Position numbers and translations under genes: made by a program
Origin: Chitinophaga japonensis
Lineage (GTDB): Bacteria; Bacteroidota; Bacteroidia; Chitinophagales; Chitinophagaceae
Length of the DNA: 64,000 nt
Assembly (NCBI RefSeq): GCF_007830125.1
Contig: NZ_VLLG01000004.1
Coordinates: 732,326 to 796,325, forward strand
Reading direction: 5' to 3'
The notes under the pieces: model-generated
Database searches by the model: none
What the model was told of the DNA's origin: nothing
What the model saw: the letters and a program-made list of their open reading frames with translations, nothing else
Shown: one piece after another, positions 51,656 through 60,221 of the stretch
Position numbering within the stretch: the first letter of the stretch is position 1
Layout of the letters: every line of letters starts with the position of its first letter

Positions 51656-52852
51656 ATGAAAAAAAACCAGGATTCCGGACTTACACCACTGCTGGTGTTA
51701 TTGCTGGCTGCTACCTGCGGATTGGTAGTGGCTAACATTTACTATGCGCAACCCCTGATAGACCGCATGGGCAATACCTTCCACATTCCTCCCGCCAGGC
51801 TCGGCGGCATTGTAACAGCCACTCAACTGGGGGCAGCCACCGGGCTCCTTCTGCTGGTGCCGCTGGGCGACATGCTGGACAACCGCCGGCTGATCCTGCT
51901 CAAGCTGTTCCTGATGACCGGATCGCTACTGGTGATCGGCAGCGCGCGAACACCGTTTATCCTGATGGCCGCATTGGCTGTGATGGGCATGCTGGCTGCC
52001 GTTACGCAAACCATGGTAGCTTATGCCGCCAGGCTGGCGGACACGTCCTCACGGGGACGCGTGGTAGGAATCGTTACCAGCGGCATTGTGACCGGGTTAC
52101 TGCTGGCACGGACAGTTGCTGGCGCCGTTGCCGACTTCGCGGGCTGGCGGGCCGTGTACTTTATATCCGCCGCTGCTATTATTGTCATGTCGCTGCTGTT
52201 GTTCCGTTATCTGCCTGCCGCACAAACAAGATCCGGGGCGGGAAATTATACCGGGCTACTACAGTCGTTGATAAGGTTGTTTGTACATGAGCGCATCCTG
52301 CTGGTGCGCGCCACCATCGCCATGCTGATCTTTGCAGCCGGCCAGGCGCTCTGGACGCCCATGGTACTGCCGCTGACCGCAGCGCCATTATCCCTGTCTC
52401 ACACGCAGGTAGGCATGTTCGGGCTGGCCGGGGCAGCGGGAGCATTGGGGGCCGCACGGGCCGGCCGGCTGGCGGATAGCGGGTATGCGCAATGGACATC
52501 CGGCATAGGGCTGGGATTAATGGCACTGTCATGGCTGTTCACCGCCTTCCTGCCACAGTCGCTGGTATCGCTGACTGCAGGAATCATCCTCTTTGACCTG
52601 GGCTTGCAGGCGGTTCACGTGACCAACCAGGCCATGCTCCTGCAACGGCTGCCGGATGCAGGCAGCCGTGTTACCGGCGGATACATGCTTTTTTACTCCA
52701 TAGGCAGCGCCGGCGGATCTATTGCCGCCACCACCACCTATGACCATGCCGGATGGACCGGCGTATGCATACTGGGAGGCGGCATTGGTCTACTGGCCCT
52801 GTTGTTCTGGGCAGCCACCATGCGCAGCACGCGGCAGGTAGGCTTACCATAA
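51656..52852 (+). CDS. MFS efflux transporter (DHA1-like)
   Basis: The start at 51656 (MKKNQDSGLTPLLVLLL) fits, whereas the longer frame back to 51605 runs into the operators. The 398-residue protein has about twelve helices with the MFS loop motif PLGDMLDNRRLILLKLF. The third-to-sixth helix region LVIGSARTPFILMAALAVMG and YAARLADTSSRGRVVG resembles multidrug and YnfM/DHA1-type exporters. Control by a HxlR protein whose conserved cysteine may sense electrophiles suggests export of a reactive or toxic compound. The substrate is not known. Confidence 0.83.
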   Translation: MKKNQDSGLTPLLVLLLAATCGLVVANIYYAQPLIDRMGNTFHIPPARLGGIVTATQLGAATGLLLLVPLGDMLDNRRLILLKLFLMTGSLLVIGSARTPFILMAALAVMGMLAAVTQTMVAYAARLADTSSRGRVVGIVTSGIVTGLLLARTVAGAVADFAGWRAVYFISAAAIIVMSLLLFRYLPAAQTRSGAGNYTGLLQSLIRLFVHERILLVRATIAMLIFAAGQALWTPMVLPLTAAPLSLSHTQVGMFGLAGAAGALGAARAGRLADSGYAQWTSGIGLGLMALSWLFTAFLPQSLVSLTAGIILFDLGLQAVHVTNQAMLLQRLPDAGSRVTGGYMLFYSIGSAGGSIAATTTYDHAGWTGVCILGGGIGLLALLFWAATMRSTRQVGLP

Positions 52853-52907
52853 CAGATAGCGCACCCTGCAAAAGCCGGGCTATGGGAAATTTCGTTAAAT
52901 TGCTTTG

Positions 52908-52929
52908 AGCTCACTTCGGTGGGCTTTAT
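52908..52929 (+). terminator. UUCG-tetraloop hairpin after the MFS gene
   Basis: The 7-bp stem AGCTCAC (52908-52914) and GTGGGCT (52919-52925; one G-T pair) encloses a TTCG tetraloop and is followed by a short T/C tract. It probably ends the MFS transcript. The rest of 52853-53014 holds nothing recognisable. Confidence 0.55.
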
Positions 52930-53014
52930 CTCTCTAAACAGGTAAACATTATTAAGCTGGTAGCAAAAGATATTAAAAACCTATAAATCCGGTTAGTATA
53001 AAAACAGGAATAAC

Positions 53015-53653
53015 ATGAATTCGCAGGAAAAAATATTGCACTGCTATAACCTGGTAGCCGACGACTATGCCGTTGAGCGTTGGGATGAGCTTAATAAAAA
53101 ACATGTAGACCGGTTGTTATTGAAGGAATTTGCATCTGCCAATAAAGACAAAGGACTATGCGCCGATTTTGGCTGCGGCCCCGGGCAAACAACAAAATTC
53201 CTGTACGACAATGGCTTAAAAGACATCGTTGGTATTGACCTGTCGCCTGCAATGGTCGGTGTTGCCGGGAAACTTTCCCCTCAGATCAAATTTGAAACAG
53301 GCGATTTGCTGAATATCGCCTATCCGCCAGGATATCTTGGCAGTGTGTTGGCATTTTATGCGATAGTACATTTTACGATTGACGAGGTCAGGAAATGCTT
53401 CGAAGAAATAAACAGGGTATTGAAAACAGGGGGAGATTTCCTGTTTTCTTTTCACGTGGGAGATGAGGTTGTCCATTTTGACAATGCGCACGACAAAGAG
53501 GTGGATATTGATTTAATCTTCTTTAAGACAAGTGAAATAATAGCATTGCTTGACGAAACGGGTTTTAATGTAATTGATGCCATAGAAAGGCATCCACATA
53601 AAGATATGGAATACCCTACCAGGCGGGCATATATCTGGACCGGGAAAAAGTGA
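53015..53653 (+). CDS. Class I SAM-dependent methyltransferase
   Basis: The 212-residue protein has the Rossmann motif I (CADFGCGPGQTTKFLYD) at about residues 49-66, followed by VGIDLSPAMVGVAG (motif II acid), FETGDLLNIAYP and a motif IV-like AFYAIVHFTIDEV. The rest is variable and sets the substrate. It is cytoplasmic. It lies 216 bases before a terpene synthase on the same strand. A role in methylating a terpene is possible but not shown, since small methyltransferases of this kind are common. Confidence 0.88.
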   Translation: MNSQEKILHCYNLVADDYAVERWDELNKKHVDRLLLKEFASANKDKGLCADFGCGPGQTTKFLYDNGLKDIVGIDLSPAMVGVAGKLSPQIKFETGDLLNIAYPPGYLGSVLAFYAIVHFTIDEVRKCFEEINRVLKTGGDFLFSFHVGDEVVHFDNAHDKEVDIDLIFFKTSEIIALLDETGFNVIDAIERHPHKDMEYPTRRAYIWTGKK

Positions 53654-53706
53654 AGCCCCGGTAAAATTATACTGATTGGCGGCAACAGGGATGTTGGCAA
53701 AACTGG

Positions 53707-53737
53707 CAGTTGACTGAAGCCTGGTTTCAGTCAACTG
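53707..53737 (+). terminator. Hairpin after the methyltransferase gene
   Basis: The perfect 12-bp stem CAGTTGACTGAA (53707-53718) and TTCAGTCAACTG (53726-53737) closes a 7-base loop, followed by TGCTATTTTC. It could end the methyltransferase transcript and thus separate it from the terpene synthase gene. Confidence 0.6.
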
Positions 53738-53773
53738 TGCTATTTTCGTACCAAACCCTATTGTTGAACTGTA

Positions 53774-53781
53774 TAATTTTG
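53774..53781 (+). promoter_or_regulatory. Possible promoter -7 element for the terpene synthase
   Basis: TAATTTTG matches TAnnTTTG and lies 88 bases before the ATG. No clear -33 element is seen. A separate promoter is plausible, since the hairpin at 53707 lies upstream. Confidence 0.35.
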
Positions 53782-53869
53782 TTCGTTTATGCATAACCCT
53801 GTAAGGGCATTTTCAATTCCCTAAAGAGCCAGGGTTGCTATTTCCTCAATAACCATTAAAGATATTACC

Positions 53870-54883
53870 ATGTCAAAAAACATTACAGATGAGCAATTCT
53901 ATGCAGGGTTGCAGCACCTGCCCAAACCTCACTATCCTTTCCCGGATTTTATGCACCCCGATCTTCAACGGCAACGGGAAGAATATTACGCCTGGATTGA
54001 CAAGGAATATACTTTCCACAGTAAAGCCGCCCGGGAAAAACACAAGTCGCATCACCTTACCGATATTGCCGCACGCGGCTGCCCGTTTTTGAACGGTATC
54101 GAGGAGCTCCGGCCGCTTGCAAACTTCGCAGCAAACGGAGCTATGATGGATGATTATTGGGACCGTTGCTCCCGCGATGAAATGAATGAAGTGACCGAAC
54201 GGATAACGGCGCTTTTAACAGGAGAAGATTCACGCGAGCCCTCTGACAACGGAATATTCCACCAATTCTGGATTTTACGGCAGGATGCCATTAAATGCGG
54301 AATGCCGGAACGCTTGTATAAAAAATATATAGCTGCCATACACGACGTTCTCCGGGGGTATGCGGAAGAACGGGTATATTATAAGGCCAATGTCCCTCCC
54401 CCGCTTCCTGTTTACCTGATCATAAGGCTGGATACAAGCGGCGGGCTGCCATTCTGTAAATATGTAGCGATGCAGAAAAATTACCGCGACCTGCCAGACA
54501 GTGTACTGGAACATCCATTTATACTACGGATGCACAACCTTTGTGCATGGATGATAGGTATGCATAATGATTGCATTTCCCTTCCAAAGGAGCTACACCG
54601 CGACGGAGACACAATGAATATTGTAAAAGTAATGCAACATGAACATAAGCTACCCTTAAAAGAGGCTTATATGGCGGCATTGGAGCTTCATGACAGCTAC
54701 TTACAGGAATTCCTGCTCTTAAAAGAAAACCTGCCGCCGTTTGGTGACCTGCAGGACACCGCCAGCCAATACGCAACAGACCTCGGTGTTATGGTTGCCG
54801 GTGTTTATGCATGGCATACAAACGATAAAACCCGTTATGTTAAAGGTGGCTATGTGGAAGGTGAATATGTTAGCCAGGGATAA
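53870..54883 (+). CDS. Class I terpene synthase
   Basis: This 337-residue protein has the complete set of bacterial class I terpene cyclase markers. MMDDYWDRC gives the aspartate-rich metal site (Asp94, Asp95, Asp98). IIRLDTSGG gives the diphosphate sensor Arg186. NDCISLPKE (233-241) is the NSE triad with Asn233, Ser237 and Glu241. TRY (Arg322, Tyr323) is the C-terminal RY pair. The order and spacing are those of microbial mono-, sesqui- and diterpene synthases, which ionise a prenyl diphosphate with magnesium and cyclise it. The product cannot be predicted from the sequence. It is cytoplasmic. It may have its own promoter, and the nearest gene is a small SAM methyltransferase. Chitinophaga terpene synthases are known, so the family is not new, but the product here is open. 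Confidence 0.93.
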   Translation: MSKNITDEQFYAGLQHLPKPHYPFPDFMHPDLQRQREEYYAWIDKEYTFHSKAAREKHKSHHLTDIAARGCPFLNGIEELRPLANFAANGAMMDDYWDRCSRDEMNEVTERITALLTGEDSREPSDNGIFHQFWILRQDAIKCGMPERLYKKYIAAIHDVLRGYAEERVYYKANVPPPLPVYLIIRLDTSGGLPFCKYVAMQKNYRDLPDSVLEHPFILRMHNLCAWMIGMHNDCISLPKELHRDGDTMNIVKVMQHEHKLPLKEAYMAALELHDSYLQEFLLLKENLPPFGDLQDTASQYATDLGVMVAGVYAWHTNDKTRYVKGGYVEGEYVSQG

Positions 54884-54900
54884 GCGCTCCTGCATGGCCC

Positions 54901-55479
54901 CTACGCGGGCTGATAGGTATGAACAACGATTCCGCCGGAAAAATCCTTCACGGCTACCAGTTTCAGGTCCAGCGGCTTTGCCGCAGCCGTGAAGATAGGC
55001 AGCCCGGCGCCTAACACTACCGGATGGATCGCCAGGTGATATTCATCGATCAGGTCCGTCGCTATCAGGCTGCGCATAAATCCGGCGCCGCCTATTGCGA
55101 CAATGGGTTTCCCGGGCTCCTGTTTCAGTTGTTTAATACCTTCGGCAAGATCGCCGCCGAAGACCCGCGCCTCAGCCCAGGAGGTAGCTGCAGGCGGGGA
55201 AGAAGTGCCGGGCGATACTTCAAACCCTTTTTGGGTAAATACGGCCTTGGGGATTTCGTTCATTGGTGCGGCAAAAGGCCCTGTTGCAGTTGGCCAGTAA
55301 GGCGCCATCGTCTCAAACGACTTTCTGCCCATAATAATCAGGCCGGCCTCCCTGATTTGCCCAACACTCCAGTCCTTCGAAGCTTCATCCGAGCTTTTGA
55401 AGACCCAGTCTTTCTCCCCGTTGGGACCACCGACAAAACCGTCGACCGAGATCGACATCTTCATAATTAGCTTGCGCAT
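54901..55479 (-). CDS. RibD C-terminal-type dihydrofolate reductase family protein
   Basis: The 192-residue protein has the DHFR-like reductase fold of the RibD-C group: the opening LIMKMSISVDGFVGGPNGE, then GLIIMGRKSFETMAPYWP, VAIGGAGFMRSLIATDLIDEYHLAIHPVVLGAGLPIF. Such proteins bind NADPH; most stand-alone members have unknown substrates. The C-terminus ends VVHTYQPA. It converges with the terpene synthase, 17 bases apart. Confidence 0.88.
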   Translation of the reverse strand: MRKLIMKMSISVDGFVGGPNGEKDWVFKSSDEASKDWSVGQIREAGLIIMGRKSFETMAPYWPTATGPFAAPMNEIPKAVFTQKGFEVSPGTSSPPAATSWAEARVFGGDLAEGIKQLKQEPGKPIVAIGGAGFMRSLIATDLIDEYHLAIHPVVLGAGLPIFTAAAKPLDLKLVAVKDFSGGIVVHTYQPA

Positions 55480-55482
55480 AAG

Positions 55483-55695
55483 TCAAAGATTTGTTCCCAA
55501 AAATAAAGCATCGGCGTATAGCGGTGCAGGGGTGATAGCGACGAAGGTAAGGGGTGATTGCGCCGTTTGCCGGAAAGGAATTCCACTTTCACGGTCAAAT
55601 TCAATGAAATCGCCTGCGTCAAATATTGTATCGTTAATAGTTACTCCCTGATCCGGAAGAAACACAGCATACTCCAACCCTTTTTCTGCCGGCAC
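55483..55695 (-). pseudogene. Cupin-like C-terminal fragment (possible gene remnant)
   Basis: The open frame of about 70 residues reads GLEYAVFLPDQGVTINDTIFD, AGDFIEFDRE and ends in a proline-rich tail. The pattern looks like the end of a cupin/pirin-like barrel. It starts at a GTG, and the frame is closed by a TGA less than 30 bases upstream, so there is no room for the first half of such a protein. It is probably a remnant; a real small protein cannot be excluded. The 359-base stretch 55480-55838 holds nothing else beyond AT-rich sequence and the PadR upstream region. Confidence 0.35.
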
Positions 55696-55838
55696 TGTTC
55701 CATAGCGAACAATTATTGTTCATTATCGGGCACTATTCATTACTAGCTTAAAATTTTCATATTGATTATCAGTGAATTGAAGTCATTTAAAATTATGGCA
55801 AATTATTTGTTCAGCAAATATTGGAATAATCAACAATC

Positions 55839-56177
55839 ATGAACCGGACCTACCTGGGTGAATTTGAAGAAATAGTACTCTTGAGTGTCGCTGTGATGCG
55901 AGGACAGGCATATGGCGTGGTGCTCATGCATGAGATCATTGAGCAGACTGGCCGTTCCGTAAAATTGAACCAGGTGCATTCAGCTTTACAGCGGTTGGAA
56001 GAGAAAGGCATGGTTACATCTGAGGTCGGCGGAGCTACAGCCGAACGTGGTGGGAGAAGAAAGCGATTTTATACCATAACAGCCTACGGAGAACACACCT
56101 TACGGCAGATCCAGGAAGTAAGAGACAACTTCTGGTCAAAGTTGACAAATCTCCTAAAACCGGGCATCGGATTATGA
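55839..56177 (+). CDS. PadR-family transcriptional regulator
   Basis: The 112-residue protein is a PadR winged helix: GEFEEIVLLSVAVMRGQAYG, then KLNQVHSALQRLEEKGMVTSE (helix and wing) and RRKRFYTITAYGEHTL. It overlaps the following permease gene by 4 bases (ATGA at 56174-56177), a common PadR-permease arrangement in Bacteroidota. It probably represses its own operon in response to an antimicrobial compound or membrane stress. No clear operator is identified. Confidence 0.92.
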   Translation: MNRTYLGEFEEIVLLSVAVMRGQAYGVVLMHEIIEQTGRSVKLNQVHSALQRLEEKGMVTSEVGGATAERGGRRKRFYTITAYGEHTLRQIQEVRDNFWSKLTNLLKPGIGL

Positions 56178-58786
56178 GAACTTCGGGTAATCATCCTGAG
56201 CAACCGCCTGGTCTGGCCAACAAACTCCTTGAGTGGCTAGTTGCACCGCACCTACTCGAAACTATCCTGGGTGATCTGCACGAGGACTTTGCTTATAATG
56301 TCGGGCGCCTTGGCGCAAGGAAAGCCCGCTGGCGGTACTGGTATCAGGCGCTGGGTTTTATTAAGCCAGGATATATAAGGAGAAATCAGACACGATATCC
56401 ATCCACTCCCATAATTATCCCCGGTATGATACGCAACTACATTAAGATCGCTTTCAGGAGCCTGCTTCGCCACAGGCTCTACAGTTTTATCAATGTGGGA
56501 GGCCTGGGGTTAAGTTTATTCTGCAGTTTACTGATCGGTTTCTGGGTCCATGATGAACTAAGCTATGATAAGTTCCACCACGATCCGGACAGAATTTACC
56601 GCGTCGTGAAGGACTTTGTTACCAGGGAGGGAAGTCGTACCCCGGATGCCACCACGCCGTCTGCTTTGGCTGCCGCATTACGAAAAGATCTCCCCGAAAT
56701 AGCATCTGTGACCAGGATTTATCCCAACTGGAACCAGAAATTCCTGGTCCGGCAGCCAGATGCGCAGTTTTATGAAGAAGGTGTGTACCGTGTGGACAGC
56801 AGTTTTTTTGATGTATTTACATTTCCCTTTATTATTGGAAACAAGCAATCAGCATTTCAGACGCCCAAGTCGGTGGTGTTGACGGAAACGATGGCGCGAA
56901 AGTACTTCGGCTCGGAAAACCCGGTCGGAAAACGGCTGAACCTGCGAATTGACGGGGGAGATTTTACCGTCACAGGCGTCCTGAAAGATGTGCCGGGCAA
57001 TTCCCATTTTCATTTTGATTTTCTGATCCCGCTGCGCCGACGGGATGTGAACCCTGATACAGATTGGGGATCGCATACTTTTTATACTTACGCCAAGTTG
57101 AAACCCAATACCAGTGTAGCAGGATTTACAGATAAGCTGCGCTTACTTGTCAGGAAATATCAACCAGAAAACCAGGATATTTTTTATGTCCAGGCACTGA
57201 CCGACATCCACCTGAATTCGAAACTTAAATGGGAACTGGGTCAGAACAGCGACCGCTCCTATGTTCAGATACTTTCGTTTATCGGACTTTTTATCCTGAT
57301 TATAGCCGGGATCAATTATGTCAACCTGGCAACGGCACGTTCCTCTCAACGCGCCCGTGAGGTAGGTGTCCGGAAAGTTGCCGGTGCTTTCAGGCAGTCT
57401 CTGATTGTCCAGTTCCTGGGAGAGTCTATGGTTGTATCGGTTCTGTCGGGCACCCTGGCCATAGGATTGGTCATGGCCGTATTGCCCTATTTTGGCGGGC
57501 TGGTTGGCAAAAATTTCACGGTGTGGAGTCGCCTGGGCTTGCAAACCTGTTTGACTGCCCTGGGGGTTACGCTGATCATCGGGTTATTGGCGGGAGTATA
57601 CCCCGCCTTGTTTTTGTCCTCATTTGCGCCAGCGCAGGTATTGAAAAACCAGAAAATACCCGGCGCCCGCTTCTCACGGGTCCGGCAGGGGCTGGTAACT
57701 TTTCAGTTGTGGGCCTCCGTGCTTTTGATGATCGGGACCATTGTAGTAACCAGGCAAATCAGGTTTTTGAAAACAACGCCACTGGGGTTTGACAAAGAGC
57801 AGATTATTACATTGCCGAATATCGGGGGCTTGTCAAACCTGGATGCGCTCCGAAGTGAGTTGCTGGACTTAAAGCAGGTTGTGAAAGTAGGTGCGGCATC
57901 CGGGGTCTTTGGCGGGTCCAATTGGGCGAATGGAATGGCCTCAAAAGGTTCAGATCGGGCGATTGTGGTTAATTACATGATCGTTGACAATGATTTCCTG
58001 CAAACGCTGGATGTCCGCGTTAAGCAAGGACGTTTGTTTTCAACCAGGTTCCCCTCCGATTCGACTGCTTCATTGCTGATTAATGAAACCGCAGCGCGGC
58101 AGCTAAATCTGCACCACCCCCTGGGCACCATTGTCGATACGGATCAGATGGGGGATTACCGGACAGTAGTTGGTGTGGTCAAAGATTTTCATTTCTCATC
58201 GCTTCACAATCCCATCAAGCCTTTCGCCTTTGTGGTTGGGCGACGAAACCTGAGTAACCTTTTTATTAAAGTACGGGGAACTGACATGAAGGAATCCCTG
58301 ACCGAAATAGAGAGAAAATGGAATGAGTTAGTACCACAACGACCGTTCACTTACTTTTTCCTGGACCAAAATTTTGCCGCCCTGCATCGTTCCGATGAGC
58401 GCTTTCAGCGGGTGGTTTCGGGCTTAACAGTTTTGGCGCTTTGCATAGCCGGCCTGGGGCTATTTGCACTGGCCAGTTTTACAACCGAAAGGCGAACCAA
58501 AGAAATCGGGGTCAGGAAAGTGCTGGGGGCTTCTGTGAGTGGCATAGTCCTGATGCTGCTGCGTGAATTCCTGAAATTGGTCTTGACCGCTGTTGTGGTT
58601 GCCTGCCCGGTTGCCTGGTATATTATGAATTACTGGCTTCAAAATTTTGCATATAAAATCAGCATGGAGTGGTGGTTCTTTGCACTGGCGGGTGGACTGA
58701 CGATTATGATCGCCTTTTCCACCGTCTGTTTACAAAGTGTCAAAGCAGCCCTGGTGAATCCTGTAAAGTCGTTGCGCAGCGAGTAG
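56174..58786 (+). CDS. ABC transporter permease with prefix domain (MacB/FtsX type)
   Basis: The 870-residue protein has a soluble prefix domain of about 70 residues (PPGLANKLLEWLVAPHLLET and ILGDLHEDFAYNVG, typical of permease prefix domain 2), then two repeats of the MacB periplasmic core and FtsX transmembrane set. The transmembrane segments are near residues 110-130, 370-400, 420-450, 470-490, 750-780 and 840-860. It has no ATP-binding domain, so a separate ATPase is required. The characteristic ENPVGKRLNL and LARSSQRAREVGVRKVAG-type segments are seen. The FtsX-type permeases move peptides, lipids or lipoproteins, or act by mechanotransmission. No ATPase gene is adjacent. Confidence 0.9.
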   Translation: MRTSGNHPEQPPGLANKLLEWLVAPHLLETILGDLHEDFAYNVGRLGARKARWRYWYQALGFIKPGYIRRNQTRYPSTPIIIPGMIRNYIKIAFRSLLRHRLYSFINVGGLGLSLFCSLLIGFWVHDELSYDKFHHDPDRIYRVVKDFVTREGSRTPDATTPSALAAALRKDLPEIASVTRIYPNWNQKFLVRQPDAQFYEEGVYRVDSSFFDVFTFPFIIGNKQSAFQTPKSVVLTETMARKYFGSENPVGKRLNLRIDGGDFTVTGVLKDVPGNSHFHFDFLIPLRRRDVNPDTDWGSHTFYTYAKLKPNTSVAGFTDKLRLLVRKYQPENQDIFYVQALTDIHLNSKLKWELGQNSDRSYVQILSFIGLFILIIAGINYVNLATARSSQRAREVGVRKVAGAFRQSLIVQFLGESMVVSVLSGTLAIGLVMAVLPYFGGLVGKNFTVWSRLGLQTCLTALGVTLIIGLLAGVYPALFLSSFAPAQVLKNQKIPGARFSRVRQGLVTFQLWASVLLMIGTIVVTRQIRFLKTTPLGFDKEQIITLPNIGGLSNLDALRSELLDLKQVVKVGAASGVFGGSNWANGMASKGSDRAIVVNYMIVDNDFLQTLDVRVKQGRLFSTRFPSDSTASLLINETAARQLNLHHPLGTIVDTDQMGDYRTVVGVVKDFHFSSLHNPIKPFAFVVGRRNLSNLFIKVRGTDMKESLTEIERKWNELVPQRPFTYFFLDQNFAALHRSDERFQRVVSGLTVLALCIAGLGLFALASFTTERRTKEIGVRKVLGASVSGIVLMLLREFLKLVLTAVVVACPVAWYIMNYWLQNFAYKISMEWWFFALAGGLTIMIAFSTVCLQSVKAALVNPVKSLRSE

Positions 58787-58819
58787 GTCCATAACTCTAA
58801 TTCTCTTAATTACACATTT

Positions 58820-59512
58820 ATGAAAAACAACTTGATTTTAGCCCTTGCCCTGACTATTCTCGGGTGGAGTGCCGTTATGGCTCAACCTGGTCAACGCAAG
58901 ATACCCCTCAATAGCCTCGATGGCTTATTGCCGGTTAAAGCCGAGGTGTCCGCAGAAAATTACCTGGGGAAACCCTGTATTCGTGTGGTCGATTCCGGTA
59001 TGAGCACGAATGGCCTGGAAGTAGCCCGTGCCCAGATTAAGGATTTGCGTTTTCACAACGGCAGTATTGAACTGGAACTAGCTGCTAAACCGCTGTCTAC
59101 TGCGGGGGAGTTAGCCCGGGGGTTTGTGGGCATCGCTTTCCGTATTGCCGACGACGAATCCAGATTCGAGTGTATCTATCTGCGCCCCGCCAATGGCCGG
59201 GCTGAGGAACAGGTTCGGCGAAACCACTCGGTGCAGTACTATTCGTATCCCGACTATCCCTGGTACCGATCCCGAAAAGAAACCCCGGGAAAATATGAGT
59301 CGTACGTAGACCTGGTGGCTGGCGAATGGACAAAGGTACGGATCGAGGTGCAAGGAGATAAAGCCCGGCTGTATGTAAACGGGGCTACCCACCCCACGCT
59401 AATCGTCAATGACCTGAAACACGGACCGGACCTTGCGGGTGCACTCGGGCTTTGGATTGGCTACGGCACTGATGCCCATTTTGCAAATTTGGTCGTCACT
59501 CCCAAAGACTAG
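58820..59512 (+). CDS. Exported LamG/DUF1080-like protein
   Basis: The 230-residue protein has a signal peptide (LILALALTILGWSAVMAQ) and one beta-sandwich domain of the concanavalin A-like (DUF1080) type: SIELELAAKPLS, GFVGIAFRIADDESRFECIYL, ESYVDLVAGEWTKVRIEV and GDKARLYVNGATHPTLIV. It could bind a carbohydrate. It is 33 bases after the permease gene and may belong to the same transcript, but no functional link is evident. Confidence 0.78.
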   Translation: MKNNLILALALTILGWSAVMAQPGQRKIPLNSLDGLLPVKAEVSAENYLGKPCIRVVDSGMSTNGLEVARAQIKDLRFHNGSIELELAAKPLSTAGELARGFVGIAFRIADDESRFECIYLRPANGRAEEQVRRNHSVQYYSYPDYPWYRSRKETPGKYESYVDLVAGEWTKVRIEVQGDKARLYVNGATHPTLIVNDLKHGPDLAGALGLWIGYGTDAHFANLVVTPKD

Positions 59513-59764
59513 CGCTATCGGCAGGTGCAACGTATCGGGGCATCCGGTGCCAGGTATGGGAGAAGCCAGCCCCTGAATTCCCTGGAGGTACAACTAAATT
59601 AACATCCTACACTGCATCGTACTGGCAGTTTCGAATAGCTTCAACTTATCTCTACGGAACAAAACTCAGCCTCTTACGTACGATTTACGTAAATTGTTGG
59701 AATAGCTGCTACAAATGAAAGTAATTGACCATTTAAATCTTTTGTAACTTAAAGTTAACTGATC

Positions 59765-60193
59765 ATGAAATTCAAACTAATCTTATCCTTTCTGCTTTTC
59801 ACCACTTGTTTTACTGCATTCAGCCAGGGAAAGCAAGCTGTAAATTCCCTAAGAAACGACATTAGCGTTACGGAAAAAGGCTTAATTAAGATATCCATCA
59901 TGTATCCTTATGCCGGGGGCAAAACCTTCAATATGGAGTATTATGAAACGAAGCACATGCCCATGGTGGCCGGCTTCTTAGGGTCAAACCTGGTTAAATA
60001 TACTATTGAAAAAGGCCTTTCCAGTGGTATTCCCAACCAACCTCTATCTTTTATGGCTATTGGCACATTCTATGTAAAAAGCTTAAGTGAATACCAGGCG
60101 GCGATCGCTCCAAACAGGGATGCGATTCGTGCAGATTTTGTAAACTATACCAATGTTGCTCCTGTCATCCTGGTGAGTGAAGTCGTAAAATAA
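59765..60193 (+). CDS. Exported EthD-domain protein
   Basis: The 142-residue protein has a signal peptide (FLLFTTCFTAFSQG) and a dimeric alpha-beta barrel domain of the EthD type: KISIMYPYAGGKTFNMEYYE, KHMPMVAGFLG and PVILVSEVVK. EthD domains are found with ring-cleaving or ether-degrading enzymes and in small regulatory proteins; the function here is not known. The upstream 250 bases contain two TTACGTA boxes (near 59674 and 59686) but no clear promoter. Confidence 0.8.
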   Translation: MKFKLILSFLLFTTCFTAFSQGKQAVNSLRNDISVTEKGLIKISIMYPYAGGKTFNMEYYETKHMPMVAGFLGSNLVKYTIEKGLSSGIPNQPLSFMAIGTFYVKSLSEYQAAIAPNRDAIRADFVNYTNVAPVILVSEVVK

Positions 60194-60221
60194 AGCGAAC
60201 CATTTCCGGGATGTGTTGCGG

